From: Luteibacter sp. SG786
Lineage (GTDB): Bacteria; Pseudomonadota; Gammaproteobacteria; Xanthomonadales; Rhodanobacteraceae
Assembly: GCF_011759605.1 (NCBI RefSeq)
Contig: NZ_JAAOYX010000001.1
Span: 1,364,001-1,428,000 of the forward strand
DNA: 64,000 bases
Direction of reading: 5' to 3'
Both the position numbers and the translations under genes were made by a program. Within the stretch, counting starts at the first letter, position 1. Every line of letters begins with the position of its first letter. The notes under the pieces are model-generated. The model searched no databases, was not told where the DNA came from, and was given only the letters and a program-made list of their open reading frames with translations. Shown here piece after piece: positions 8,836 through 16,466 of the stretch.

Positions 8836-8866
8836 GTCCAGGCTGTAGCAAGGGCGAAGCGACGGA

Positions 8867-9610
8867 TCAAGCCGCGCGTGCCCACTCCACGGCGTCCGCG
8901 CCCGCAGGGATACGCAGCGGGCTCGACGGATCGGTCACCGCACGCCACACCGCTTCGGCCACATCCGTCGCATGGGTCACCGGGCCCGGAGCGGTCAGGC
9001 TTCCCATGAAGCTCTGCACCAGCTCCGCATAGGCTTCGTTGTCGAGGCCCTGCATGCGCGTGCGTCCGTTTTGTGCGAACGGCGTTTCCGGTGAGCGCCC
9101 GGGCAGCACGAGATGCGCGCGCACACCGAACTGCGCCAGTTCGAGCGCCATCGAGGCGGTGAACGCGTTCACCGCTGCCTTGCTCGCGGTATACGCCGAA
9201 ACCAGCGGAAGGCTCTTCAGCGTCACGCTCGATGTGACATTCACCACGACCCCGGCCTTCCGCTCGCGGAACTGCGGCAGCACGGCGTGCGTCACGGCCA
9301 TCGTGCCGAAGGTGTTGGTCTCGAACACCTGGCGTATGGTTTCCATGGGAGTTACTTCGAAAGGTGCCGCTGCGCCGATGCCTGCGTTGTTGACCACGGC
9401 ATCGAGCGGCCCGGCCGCTTCAATCGCACGACGGACGCTTTCCGGATCGGTCACGTCGAGGGCGAGGGTGCGAAGCCGGTCGGAGTGGGGGAGCACGCCG
9501 TCCTGGGGCGTGCGCATGGTGGCAACGACATTCCACTCGCGCTCCAGGAAATATTTGGCAATTTCAAGGCCGAAGCCGGACGAGCAGCCGGTGATCAGAA
9601 TGGTTTGCAT
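8867..9610 (-). CDS. SDR-family NAD(P)-dependent oxidoreductase
   Basis: A 247-residue short-chain dehydrogenase starting MQTILITGCSSGFGLEIA, with the TGxxxGxG cofactor loop. Other classic blocks are LDAVVNNAGIGAAAPFEVT (NNAG), NVTSSVTLKS (catalytic Ser region) and SAYTASKAAVNAF (YxxxK). It is of the classical short type with no extension. The gene is divergent from an AraC-family regulator with 102 bases between them, the common layout for a regulator and its target oxidoreductase. The true start is the ATG at 9610; the open frame continues upstream only by chance over the opposing gene. Confidence 0.92.
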   Translation of the reverse strand: MQTILITGCSSGFGLEIAKYFLEREWNVVATMRTPQDGVLPHSDRLRTLALDVTDPESVRRAIEAAGPLDAVVNNAGIGAAAPFEVTPMETIRQVFETNTFGTMAVTHAVLPQFRERKAGVVVNVTSSVTLKSLPLVSAYTASKAAVNAFTASMALELAQFGVRAHLVLPGRSPETPFAQNGRTRMQGLDNEAYAELVQSFMGSLTAPGPVTHATDVAEAVWRAVTDPSSPLRIPAGADAVEWARAA

Positions 9611-9672
9611 GGGTCTCTCGCTTGAGCGTGTTTGGGATGAAGCACACGATAGATCGTCAAGGCCGGACCATC

Positions 9673-9678
9673 TATAAT
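9673..9678 (+). promoter_or_regulatory. TATAAT -10 hexamer upstream of the AraC-family gene
   Basis: A perfect TATAAT lies 35 bases before the AraC-family start in a locally AT-rich patch. It is flanked by CTAT (9672-9675) and ATAG (9681-9684), and by GGAC and GTCC, an imperfect dyad that could be a regulator site overlapping the -10. No good -35 is seen, which fits an activator-dependent promoter. The reading is tentative. Confidence 0.45.
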
Positions 9679-9712
9679 TCATAGTCCAACAATCGTTCGC
9701 GAGAGTCCTGAG

Positions 9713-10615
9713 ATGATCGATCCCCTGGCGGAGGTCGTCACATTGCTGCAGCCGAGCGCCGGTTATTCGAAGCTCGTCGCCGGGGCAGGGCCCTGGCGCG
9801 TCAGCCGATCGGAGGCGGGACATCCCTTCTACTGCGTCGTTCTCGAGGGAGCCAGCCTGCTCCAGATGGAGGGACGTGAAACCATCGAGTTGCGTGCGGG
9901 GGACTTTGTGCTGGTTCCCGATGCGTACGGCGTCGCGATGTCCAGTGTCGTGCCCGTGGCACCCGACGCACCGGAGAGCATGCCGGTGGCGCTGGCTCCG
10001 GGCGAGTTCCGCATCGGCAACCTGGAAGGCCCGGTAGACCTGCGCATGCTTGCCGGCCATTGCAGCTTCGGCTCCCCGGACGCGGCCCTGCTCGTGTCAT
10101 TGCTTCCCCAGTTGGTGCATGTGCGGGGCGAACCGCGATTCGCCATCCTGGTTCAACTGGTGAGGGACGAGTTCCAGAACCAGCGGCCGGGGCGCGAGGT
10201 CATCCTCGCGCACCTGCTCGAAGTACTGCTGATCGAAGCGCTGCGATCCAAGGCCGCACTTCCCGACGCACCGGGCCTCGTGCGCGGTCTGGCCGACGAG
10301 CGCCTGGCCGCGACCATTCGCCTGATGCACGAAAGCCCGACGAAGGCCTGGACCGTCGCGCAGCTCGCGAAGGAAGCCGCGCTGTCACGCTCCGCGTTCT
10401 TCGAGCGCTTCAGCCGCGCGATCGGCCTGGCCCCGATGGAATATCTGACTCGCTGGCGCATGGCCCTGGCCAAGAACATGCTGCGCAAGGGCGGCGTGGG
10501 CATTGCCGAGATCGCGGAGCGTGTCGGTTATGGCTCGGCCAGCGCCTTCAGCGTCGCCTTCGCGCGTCATGTCGGCTTGCCGCCCGCGCGCTACGCGCGG
10601 GAACCGTCGGTGTGA
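9713..10615 (+). CDS. AraC-family transcriptional regulator (cupin type)
   Basis: A 300-residue regulator. The first 180 residues look like the AraC cupin-6 sensor type (PFYCVVLEGASLLQMEG, ELRAGDFVLVP). The C-terminal 100 residues are the double helix-turn-helix: WTVAQLAKEAALSRSAFFER and GIAEIAERVGYGSASAFSVA, ending in the VGLPPARYAR signature. It is divergent from the SDR gene and probably controls it, as in many bacterial genomes. Its 3-prime end overlaps the convergent HxlR gene by 25 bases. Confidence 0.93.
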   Translation: MIDPLAEVVTLLQPSAGYSKLVAGAGPWRVSRSEAGHPFYCVVLEGASLLQMEGRETIELRAGDFVLVPDAYGVAMSSVVPVAPDAPESMPVALAPGEFRIGNLEGPVDLRMLAGHCSFGSPDAALLVSLLPQLVHVRGEPRFAILVQLVRDEFQNQRPGREVILAHLLEVLLIEALRSKAALPDAPGLVRGLADERLAATIRLMHESPTKAWTVAQLAKEAALSRSAFFERFSRAIGLAPMEYLTRWRMALAKNMLRKGGVGIAEIAERVGYGSASAFSVAFARHVGLPPARYAREPSV

Positions 10616-11022
10616 TCGTCAGCCGCATGTGGCAATTGCTGCTCGTACTTGAGCATCCAGTCGCGCATCTCTCTCAGCATGGGCATCAGGTCGATGCCTG
10701 CTTGTGACAGCTCGTATTCCACACGGGGAGGGATTTCCGCAAAGGCCTTGCGGATCACAATGCCGTTGTGGGCGAGATGGCGCAGTTGCTCGGTGAGCAT
10801 ATGCTGCGTCACACCGGGAAGGCGACGGCGCAGCTCCCCGAATCGAAGCGGGCCTTCGACCAGGATGCAGACGATCTCTATTTTCCATTTGCCGGTGATG
10901 GCCCGAATGGCTCGCTGAAAGCGGAGGATGTCGATCGGCTCCGGGCCCGTGCATCCTGCGCAATCGTCTTCATCGTAGGCACGTGCTTCGATAGTCTGGT
11001 TTTTCATACCGGGTCTGGACAT
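10591..11022 (-). CDS. HxlR-family transcriptional regulator
   Basis: A 143-residue winged-helix protein with the HxlR signature: RAITGKWKIEIVCILVEG, LRFGELRRRLPGVTQHMLTE and QLRHLAHNGIVIRKAF with the PRVEYELSQAG wing. An upstream CxxC pair (DDCAGCTG, near residues 20-26) resembles the cysteines through which some HxlR proteins sense thiol-reactive compounds; that role is inference. AGGA precedes the 11022 ATG by four bases; the ATG at 11007 lacks a ribosome site. It is divergent from an NAD-dependent epimerase/reductase gene, its likely target. Confidence 0.9.
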   Translation of the reverse strand: MSRPGMKNQTIEARAYDEDDCAGCTGPEPIDILRFQRAIRAITGKWKIEIVCILVEGPLRFGELRRRLPGVTQHMLTEQLRHLAHNGIVIRKAFAEIPPRVEYELSQAGIDLMPMLREMRDWMLKYEQQLPHAADDHTDGSRA

Positions 11023-11090
11023 TCATCCTACTTGTGGAAGATTTATAACAGTTCGATATTGCGGCGAGAGTGAACAGCCAGAGCAATGTC

Positions 11091-12065
11091 ATGAACAAGG
11101 TGTTGGTTACGGGTGGTTCGGGCTTCGTCGCCAGCCACGTTATTGCAAAACTTCTGAAGGAAGGTCACCGTGTCCGAACGACGCTGCGCAGCGCCCGGCG
11201 TGAGGACGAAGTCCGGTCGATGGTGCGTGATGGTGGAGCCGACGACCGGCACCTTTCCTTCGCCCAGGCCGACCTCACCGAGGACCATGGCTGGTCCGAT
11301 GCCGTTGCCGGTTGTGATTACGTGCTGCACGTCGCTTCGCCTTTTCCGCAGGCCGCACCGGAAAATGAGGACGAGCTGATCGTACCGGCGCGCGATGGCA
11401 CCTTGCGGGTTCTGCGTGCGGCGAGGGACGCCGGCGTGAAGCGTGTCGTGCTTACTTCGTCCTTCGCGGCCGTCGGCTACGGGCACGCCAGCTACGACAA
11501 GGTCTTCGAAGAGACCGACTGGACCGATCCCGCCGGGCCGGACATGCAGCCCTATATCAAGTCCAAGGTCGTCGCCGAGCGCGCGGCCTGGGACCTCATC
11601 GACAGCGAAGGCGGCTCCCTTGAGTTATCGGTGGTGAACCCCGTGGGCATCTTCGGTCCCGTGCTTGGGCCCGATATCTCGGCCTCGGTTGCGTTCGTCA
11701 AACAACTTCTGGAGGGCGCACCTCCGCTGCCCGGGCTGTATTTCGGCATGGTCGATGTCCGCGACCTGGCGGATCTGCATGTTCTCGCCATGACGGCGGA
11801 CGTAGCGAAAGGCCAGCGCTTTCTCGCAGTGAGCGGCGACGTCGTCGGCCTCGGCGATATCGCGAGGATCTTGAAGCACGCGTTGGGCGAGCACGCGTCC
11901 AGGGTTCAAGTGACGACAATGGAAGGAACGGCGGGTCAGCCTGTCATTCGCAGGAGTACGAGCGAAAAGGCGATGCGGATGCTCGGATGGCGCCCTCGGC
12001 CCCAGGAGGAAACGATTGTCGATACAGCGCGGAGTCTGTTTCGCTACGGCATCGTTAGCCCATAG
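11091..12065 (+). CDS. NAD-dependent epimerase/dihydroflavonol-reductase-like protein
   Basis: About 324 residues of the extended SDR fold. Visible are VLVTGGSGFVASHVIAKLL (TGGxGxxxxH), YVLHVASPFP, VLTSSFAAVGYG and QPYIKSKVVAERAAW with the YxxxK pair, a set typical of dihydroflavonol-4-reductase-like and aldehyde-reductase-like enzymes. The ATG giving MNKVLVTGG is preferred on family length. A GTG at 11070 would add seven residues and has purines too close to the start codon. It is divergent from the HxlR gene, suggesting induction by an electrophile or carbonyl signal. The substrate is unknown. Confidence 0.88.
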   Translation: MNKVLVTGGSGFVASHVIAKLLKEGHRVRTTLRSARREDEVRSMVRDGGADDRHLSFAQADLTEDHGWSDAVAGCDYVLHVASPFPQAAPENEDELIVPARDGTLRVLRAARDAGVKRVVLTSSFAAVGYGHASYDKVFEETDWTDPAGPDMQPYIKSKVVAERAAWDLIDSEGGSLELSVVNPVGIFGPVLGPDISASVAFVKQLLEGAPPLPGLYFGMVDVRDLADLHVLAMTADVAKGQRFLAVSGDVVGLGDIARILKHALGEHASRVQVTTMEGTAGQPVIRRSTSEKAMRMLGWRPRPQEETIVDTARSLFRYGIVSP

Positions 12066-12082
12066 GGATAGGTTGCCCTGTC

Positions 12083-12979
12083 TCAGTCGAGAGGCTTCGC
12101 GGCCGTTCGCGCCTCGATCGCCCGGATCACGGCCACCATGTCGTCATTGCCCAGTCCCAGCGCCTCCGTTTCGCTGAAGAGGGCAAAACAGGAATCCATC
12201 TGCGGCGACGCGACGCCGGCCTCCCTGGCGGCTTCGACAATCAGGCGGCTGTTCTTCAGAACGTCGGAGATGCCGGCTTGCCGGGCGAAGTCGCGATGCG
12301 CGAGTTTCGCCGCCTTAGTCCGCGAGACGCTGCTGGCCATCGGACCGGCATCGAGGATGGCGACGAGGCGTTCGATGTCGAGACCCAGGCGCTCCGCGAA
12401 ATGAGCCGCTTCGGCCAGGCCCGTGACCATCGTGATCAGGAAGGTATTGACCGCAAGCTTCATGCGCAGGGCGCCGGGCGCGGCGCCGCAATCGAAGAAT
12501 TGTTTGCACACGGGCGCAAGTATCTGTCGAACGGCCGCGAGGTCGTCTGGTTCCCCGGCCAACATGCCGACGAGTTCACCGGCTTCCGCTGGCTTGCGCG
12601 AGCCCGACACCGGTGCCTCCACATATCGCCCGCCAGCGGCCACGATGTCGCTTGCCAGATGCATGGAATAGGTCGGGGCAACCGTGCTCATCGCGACGAT
12701 GCGTCGCCCATGCACGCGCGCGGCGAAGTGTGGAGTGCCGCGGTCGAGCACATTGTCGGTCGCGGCCTCGTCGGCAAGCATGAGTAACGTGGTTTCACAT
12801 GCGGCGAGCACGTCCGCAGCCGAGCCGGCGACGGTTGCGCCTGCCGCGGCCAGCGGCTCGCAGCGTTCGGAAGAGCGGTTCCATACAACAAGCGATGCAC
12901 CCGCGCGCGCAAGATTGAGCGCCATCGGCGAACCCATCGTGCCGAGGCCGATGAAGCCGATCGATGTGGCCGTGGTCAT
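12083..12979 (-). CDS. 3-hydroxyisobutyrate dehydrogenase-family oxidoreductase
   Basis: A 298-residue beta-hydroxyacid dehydrogenase. The N-terminus [16 protein letters not shown] is the GxGxMGxxMA Rossmann motif, followed by [10 protein letters not shown]. The substrate-binding block is [14 protein letters not shown]-like ([16 protein letters not shown]), and the catalytic lysine lies in [11 protein letters not shown]. This family includes 3-hydroxyisobutyrate, tartronate semialdehyde and succinic semialdehyde reductases; the pattern does not settle which. It ends convergently with the epimerase-like gene, and the XRE regulator gene lies 26 bases upstream on the same strand, so the two are probably an operon. 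Confidence 0.9.
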   Translation of the reverse strand: MTTATSIGFIGLGTMGSPMALNLARAGASLVVWNRSSERCEPLAAAGATVAGSAADVLAACETTLLMLADEAATDNVLDRGTPHFAARVHGRRIVAMSTVAPTYSMHLASDIVAAGGRYVEAPVSGSRKPAEAGELVGMLAGEPDDLAAVRQILAPVCKQFFDCGAAPGALRMKLAVNTFLITMVTGLAEAAHFAERLGLDIERLVAILDAGPMASSVSRTKAAKLAHRDFARQAGISDVLKNSRLIVEAAREAGVASPQMDSCFALFSETEALGLGNDDMVAVIRAIEARTAAKPLD

Positions 12980-13005
12980 TCACGTCTCCTGTGTCATGCC
13001 GCGAG

Positions 13006-13827
13006 CTAGCCCATGGCCTCTCGAATGCGCCTGATGAGGTCTGTATCCAACGGCGTATAGACGATCATCCCGAGATCAGGTCGACCGTCCACGCCGAACA
13101 GCGAGTATTCCATGTCGATGGGACCAAACACGGGATGCAGCAGGCGTTTCACGTTCTCACCGTCGCTGTGGCCGAGCACGTGGTTCTCATGCCACATCCG
13201 TGCGAAGTCCGGGCTGCTGCGACACAGTTCGTCGACGAGGTCGCCTACTTCGGAAGCGATGCCGGTGCGTGCCACATCGGCGCGGAACGTTCCCACCACG
13301 AATCGCGCCACGCCTTCCCAGTTCTGCTGCTTCGCGCGCACCGCGGGGTTGCCGAACAGGAAGCGGAGGACGTTGCGCTCGCCCGGTGGCAGCGTGCCGT
13401 AGTCGGTGAGCACGACGGCAGCCGCGCGATTCCATGCCACCACGTTCCACGTGGCTGTCTTCACGATCGCGGGGCTGGTCCCCAATCCGTCGAGCACGCG
13501 CTGCAACCTCGGGCTCACCCCTTCGACGGCGCGGTAGCGCACTTCCGGCGGCCTCCCCAGGCCGAGGATGAAGAGGTGTTCCCGTTCGGTGTCGGTCAGC
13601 ATGAGTGCCGAGGAAAGACGTTCCAGCACTTCCGGCGAGGGCGCGCCGCCGCGTCCCTGTTCCAGCCACGTGTACCAGGTGGCGCTGATGCTGGCACGCT
13701 GGGCTACTTCTTCCCGGCGAAGGCCGGGCGTGCGCCTGCGGCCGGTAAATCCGAAGCTGGCCGGATCGAGTCGCGTCCGGCGGCTACGCAGGAAATCCCC
13801 GAGTGTCTGGATCGCTTGGGAAGACAT
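13006..13827 (-). CDS. XRE-family regulator with MmyB-like ligand domain
   Basis: A 273-residue protein. The N-terminal helix-turn-helix is LGDFLRSRRTRLDP followed by TPGLRREEVAQRASISATWY and WLEQGRGGAPSPEVLERLSSAL. The remaining 170 residues match the MmyB-like ligand-binding domain (VKTATWNVVAWNRAA, LPPGERNVLRFLF, GEVGDLVDEL-like, FARMWHENHV), a PAS-like fold that binds fatty-acid-like ligands in characterised members. It is divergent from an SDR gene 98 bases away, a common pairing. The intergenic region carries repeated AGGATAA elements (near 13852 and 13890) that may be its sites; this is tentative. Confidence 0.9.
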   Translation of the reverse strand: MSSQAIQTLGDFLRSRRTRLDPASFGFTGRRRTPGLRREEVAQRASISATWYTWLEQGRGGAPSPEVLERLSSALMLTDTEREHLFILGLGRPPEVRYRAVEGVSPRLQRVLDGLGTSPAIVKTATWNVVAWNRAAAVVLTDYGTLPPGERNVLRFLFGNPAVRAKQQNWEGVARFVVGTFRADVARTGIASEVGDLVDELCRSSPDFARMWHENHVLGHSDGENVKRLLHPVFGPIDMEYSLFGVDGRPDLGMIVYTPLDTDLIRRIREAMG

Positions 13828-13925
13828 AGGAAGCCTGTTAATCCGTTTAATAGGATAAGGTCACTACTTCAACAGGATAATGAAAGGCCGCATGGTACTC
13901 CGGTCACGAACCAGGAGACTTCCCG

Positions 13926-14825
13926 ATGCGAATCTTTTTGACAGGTGCCACCGGCTTCATCGGTTCCGCGCTGGTACCCGAACTCTTGCAGGCCGGTCAC
14001 GAGGTGATCGGAATGACCCGTTCCGACGATGGCGCCAATGCGCTGGCTGCCGCCGGTGCCGAAGTGCACAGGGGAACGCTGGAGGACACGGAAAGTCTGC
14101 GCCGCGGTGCGGCCAACGCCGACGCCGTGATCCATGTCGCGTTCGATCACGACTTCTCGCGCTTTGCGGAGAACTGCGAAAAGGACAAGCGTGCCATCGC
14201 TGCGCTGGGCTCCGTGCTGAAGGGCTCCGGCCGGCCGCTGCTCATCACATCGGGAACGGGCATGGGTAGCCGTGACGACGGCAAACCCGCCAGCGAGGAT
14301 GTCTTCAACCTCAAGCATCCAAACCCGCGCATCGCTTCCGAGCTTGCCGGCAACACACTTCTCGACGAAGGAGTGAACGTGTCGGTAGTGCGGCTGCCAC
14401 AGGTGCACAACCCATACAGACAGGGACTCATTACGCCACTGATCCAGGTGTCGCGCGAGAAAGGCGTGTGCGCTTATGTGGGGGACGGCAAGAACCGATG
14501 GGCTGCGGGCCACTTGTCGGATGTGGTGCGGCTTTACCGGCTGGCGATAGAGAAAGCGGAGGCCGGCGCGAGATATCACGCGGTCGGCGAGGAGGGTGTG
14601 AGCGCTCGCGATATCGTGACCTCGGTGGCGCGCGGCCTCAACCTGCCGGTGGTGTCGATCCCGCGCGAGGAAGCGCAGGCACACTTCGGCTGGATGGCGA
14701 TGTTCGTGACGATCGACATGCCGGCATCCAGTGCGCTGACCCAGGCGCGGCTCGGCTGGCGACCGGAAGGCCCGACGCTCATTTCCGATCTCGACCAGGC
14801 GCGTTACCTGGAGGTGCCGGCCTGA
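13926..14825 (+). CDS. Extended SDR-family NAD(P)-dependent oxidoreductase
   Basis: A 299-residue protein with RIFLTGATGFIGSALVPELL, an ADAVIHVAFDHDF strand and LLITSGTGMGSRD in the active-site position. The lysine/tyrosine pair is not obvious, so it may belong to the atypical extended SDRs that bind cofactor without a classic YxxxK. The pattern (HxxxDVVRLYRLAIEKAEAG with YHAVGEEGV) is widespread next to MmyB-type XRE regulators. The next feature is a hairpin that spans its stop codon. The function is not known; a role in detoxification of reactive compounds is only suggested by the neighbourhood. Confidence 0.88.
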   Translation: MRIFLTGATGFIGSALVPELLQAGHEVIGMTRSDDGANALAAAGAEVHRGTLEDTESLRRGAANADAVIHVAFDHDFSRFAENCEKDKRAIAALGSVLKGSGRPLLITSGTGMGSRDDGKPASEDVFNLKHPNPRIASELAGNTLLDEGVNVSVVRLPQVHNPYRQGLITPLIQVSREKGVCAYVGDGKNRWAAGHLSDVVRLYRLAIEKAEAGARYHAVGEEGVSARDIVTSVARGLNLPVVSIPREEAQAHFGWMAMFVTIDMPASSALTQARLGWRPEGPTLISDLDQARYLEVPA

Positions 14826-14837
14826 GATGGCCGGCAC
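14814..14837. terminator. Hairpin over the SDR stop codon
   Basis: GTGCCGGCC (14814-14822) and GGCCGGCAC (14829-14837) form a perfect 9-bp stem with the stop codon in the 6-base loop. The opposing GST gene ends 26 bases further on, where a second, imperfect GC hairpin (about 14853-14878) also sits. These are likely back-to-back terminators for convergent genes. Confidence 0.55.
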
Positions 14838-14862
14838 ACATTCAAGGCCTCCCGCCGCGCGC

Positions 14863-15498
14863 TCAAGCGCGTGCGGCGTCCCCCATCGCGAAGTGCGCCA
14901 TCTGGTCCGCATGCGCCTTCTTGAACGCGGCGCGCTCCGTGATGCGGGCGACGTAGGATTCGGTGGCGGGACGGTTGCCGAAGGAACGAACCTTCGGCAC
15001 ACGGAGCACGTCTGCCATGAGCAGGTCCGCCACGGTGAAGCGATCGGCGGCCAGCCATTTCCGCTCCCCCAGCACGCGCTCGATGTGATCGAGCCGGCTT
15101 TGCAGCCATCCCGTCACCTGGCTGTTCTCCGTGCCGGTCATGTCGAGGAACCACCAGGGGACGGCCACCATTTCGATGGAATTGAGTGCAGCGATGGTCC
15201 ACTGCAGGGTTTCGGCCTCGCCGGTGGGATCGCGCGGCATGAGCGCCTCGCTCTTTCGGGCGAGGTGCAGCAGGCATGCGCCGCTCTCGAAAACGTGGAG
15301 CTCGCCATCGGTGAGGAAGGGCACCTGTCCGAACGGTTGGCGCGCGAGGTGGTCGGGGCTTTTCGGATCCAACGGAACGGTCCGCACCGTATAGTCGAAG
15401 CCGGCTTCCTCGCAGGCCCATCGAAGCCGCAGGTCACGCACGAAGCCGCGCGGGCCTTCAGGCACCCAGTCATAAGTCCAGACGACGATCGGGCTCAT
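14863..15498 (-). CDS. Glutathione S-transferase family protein (first of two paralogues)
   Basis: A 211-residue GST. The N-terminal thioredoxin-like half has LRLRWACEEAGFDYTVRTV, the cis-proline block QPFGQVPFLTDGELHVFESGA (ES contacts the glutathione gamma-glutamyl group), and then an all-alpha half with LAADRFTVADLLMADVL. Its start overlaps the AHSA1 gene stop by four bases (ATGA), making it the last gene of an ArsR-AHSA1-GST operon. A second GST (16463) with a similar N-terminus lies on the other side of the ArsR gene. Expected role is conjugation or isomerisation of electrophiles; the substrate is unknown. Confidence 0.92.
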   Translation of the reverse strand: MSPIVVWTYDWVPEGPRGFVRDLRLRWACEEAGFDYTVRTVPLDPKSPDHLARQPFGQVPFLTDGELHVFESGACLLHLARKSEALMPRDPTGEAETLQWTIAALNSIEMVAVPWWFLDMTGTENSQVTGWLQSRLDHIERVLGERKWLAADRFTVADLLMADVLRVPKVRSFGNRPATESYVARITERAAFKKAHADQMAHFAMGDAARA

Positions 15499-15935
15499 GC
15501 GGCCCCTCCAAGAAAATGGGAAAGCTTGTCGAAGAAGCCCAGCCAACCGGCTTCGTGACCCTTGCGTGCGTCTTCGTCGGGAAGGCGCTCGTGGATCAGG
15601 GTCAGCTCCGTACCGCCGTCGATGGGTTTGAGCAGGAAGGTCACCAGCGATTCCCAGCCCGTCGAGCCAGCCCACTCCCAGGTAAAGACCAGCTTCGTGT
15701 CGGGCACGACTTCGCGGTAGACGCCCGTGGGGTTGTGCTCGCTGCCGTCCAGAAGGCGGAACACGATATTGAAGCGGCCGCCGGGCCTGACGTCTGCTTC
15801 GGCGCGTAATGTCGGGCCGGCATCGGGGCCCCACCACTGAATCATCTGTTCCGGTTTCGTCAGCGCGGCGTACACCCTCGAAGGCGGAGCCTTGATCCGG
15901 CGAACGATGGTCACACTGGGCAGGTTGCTGCTCAT
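15495..15935 (-). CDS. AHSA1/SRPBCC-domain protein
   Basis: A 146-residue START-like protein: IVRRIKAPPSRVYAALTKPE, MIQWWGPDAG, RPGGRFNIVFR, PDTKLVFTWEW and GGTELTLIHERLPD, ending GWLGFFDKLSHFL. These are the conserved blocks of Aha1-C/SRPBCC proteins that bind hydrophobic ligands in a deep pocket. Very many bacteria encode this protein directly after an ArsR regulator, as here, with ATGA overlaps on both sides (ArsR upstream, GST downstream). The tight coupling suggests the three products are made together. The biochemical role is not established for the family. Confidence 0.92.
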   Translation of the reverse strand: MSSNLPSVTIVRRIKAPPSRVYAALTKPEQMIQWWGPDAGPTLRAEADVRPGGRFNIVFRLLDGSEHNPTGVYREVVPDTKLVFTWEWAGSTGWESLVTFLLKPIDGGTELTLIHERLPDEDARKGHEAGWLGFFDKLSHFLGGAA

Positions 15936-16270
15936 GGTTCGTCTTCCTTTTCCACGAATGCGACGAGTCGATCGAGGCTCGCGTTCCAGAAACGCTCGTA
16001 CCGTTTCAGCCACTCCATGGCTTCGCGCATCGGTTCGACGGCGAGGTGGACCGACACGGTGCGGCCGGTCTTGGTGCGGGTGATGAGGCCCGCGTCGGAC
16101 AGCACGTCCAGGTGCTTCATCATCCCCGGAAGCTTCTGTGCCAAGGGGCGGGCCAGTTCGCTCACCGACAGCCCCGGCTCCTGCTCGAGCCGCAGTAGGA
16201 TGGCCCGGCGGGTCGGGTCGGCGAGGGCCGCGAACGTGCGATCCATGGCTGAGGATTGATACTTCACCAT
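15932..16270 (-). CDS. ArsR-family transcriptional regulator
   Basis: About 112 residues: FAALADPTRRAILLRLEQEP, SVSELARPLAQKLPGMMKHL and LGVLSDAGLITRTKTGRTV-like wing, then a basic helical tail. There is no metal-binding ELCVCDL motif, so this is the non-metal ArsR class usually paired with SRPBCC proteins. The start is uncertain: ATG at 16270 lies inside a dyad that looks like its own operator, and ATG at 16246 would shorten it by eight residues; neither has a clear ribosome site. It leads the ArsR-AHSA1-GST operon and is divergent from the second GST. Confidence 0.9.
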   Translation of the reverse strand: MVKYQSSAMDRTFAALADPTRRAILLRLEQEPGLSVSELARPLAQKLPGMMKHLDVLSDAGLITRTKTGRTVSVHLAVEPMREAMEWLKRYERFWNASLDRLVAFVEKEDEP

Positions 16271-16282
16271 GTAGCGAAGTAT
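16259..16282. promoter_or_regulatory. Candidate ArsR operator overlapping the regulator start
   Basis: ATACTTC (16259-16265) and GAAGTAT (16276-16282) are perfect 7-bp inverted arms separated by ten bases, and the candidate start codon at 16270 lies within the spacer. Sites of this form (ACTTC-N10-GAAGT) recur in front of ArsR/SRPBCC operons. Occupancy by the ArsR dimer would block transcription or initiation of the whole operon. This is inferred from symmetry and position. Confidence 0.6.
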
Positions 16283-16418
16283 TCGCGCCAAGCGGACCGC
16301 GTGTCAAGCTGACGGCCTCAGTTAATCCCGGGCTACCGGACGGATGTCGATTTCCGCCTCGCTCGTTCGTCGTATACGTATCGAGCCGATCAAGGCTGGC
16401 GAACGAGGGAGAAAGAAC

Positions 16419-16466
16419 ATGTATGCGATGACGGTCCAGGCGTTCGCGACGGGGGAGCCGCAATGA
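16419..16466 (+). CDS. Tiny 15-codon reading frame coupled to the second GST
   Basis: ATG with a strong GAGGGAGAAAG ribosome site encodes MYAMTVQAFATGEPQ, and its stop overlaps the GST start (ATGA). The GST itself has only GGGGGAG as a site, so translation of the tiny frame may deliver ribosomes to it. The peptide resembles the first strand of quinone-oxidoreductase-type proteins, so it could instead be a remnant of a lost gene. Either reading is an inference. Confidence 0.4.
   Translation: MYAMTVQAFATGEPQ

Noticed and set aside
12964-13941. A 325-codon plus-strand frame antisense to the XRE regulator
   Set aside because: No family pattern, Arg/His-rich translation, and the minus-strand XRE-MmyB gene is clear.
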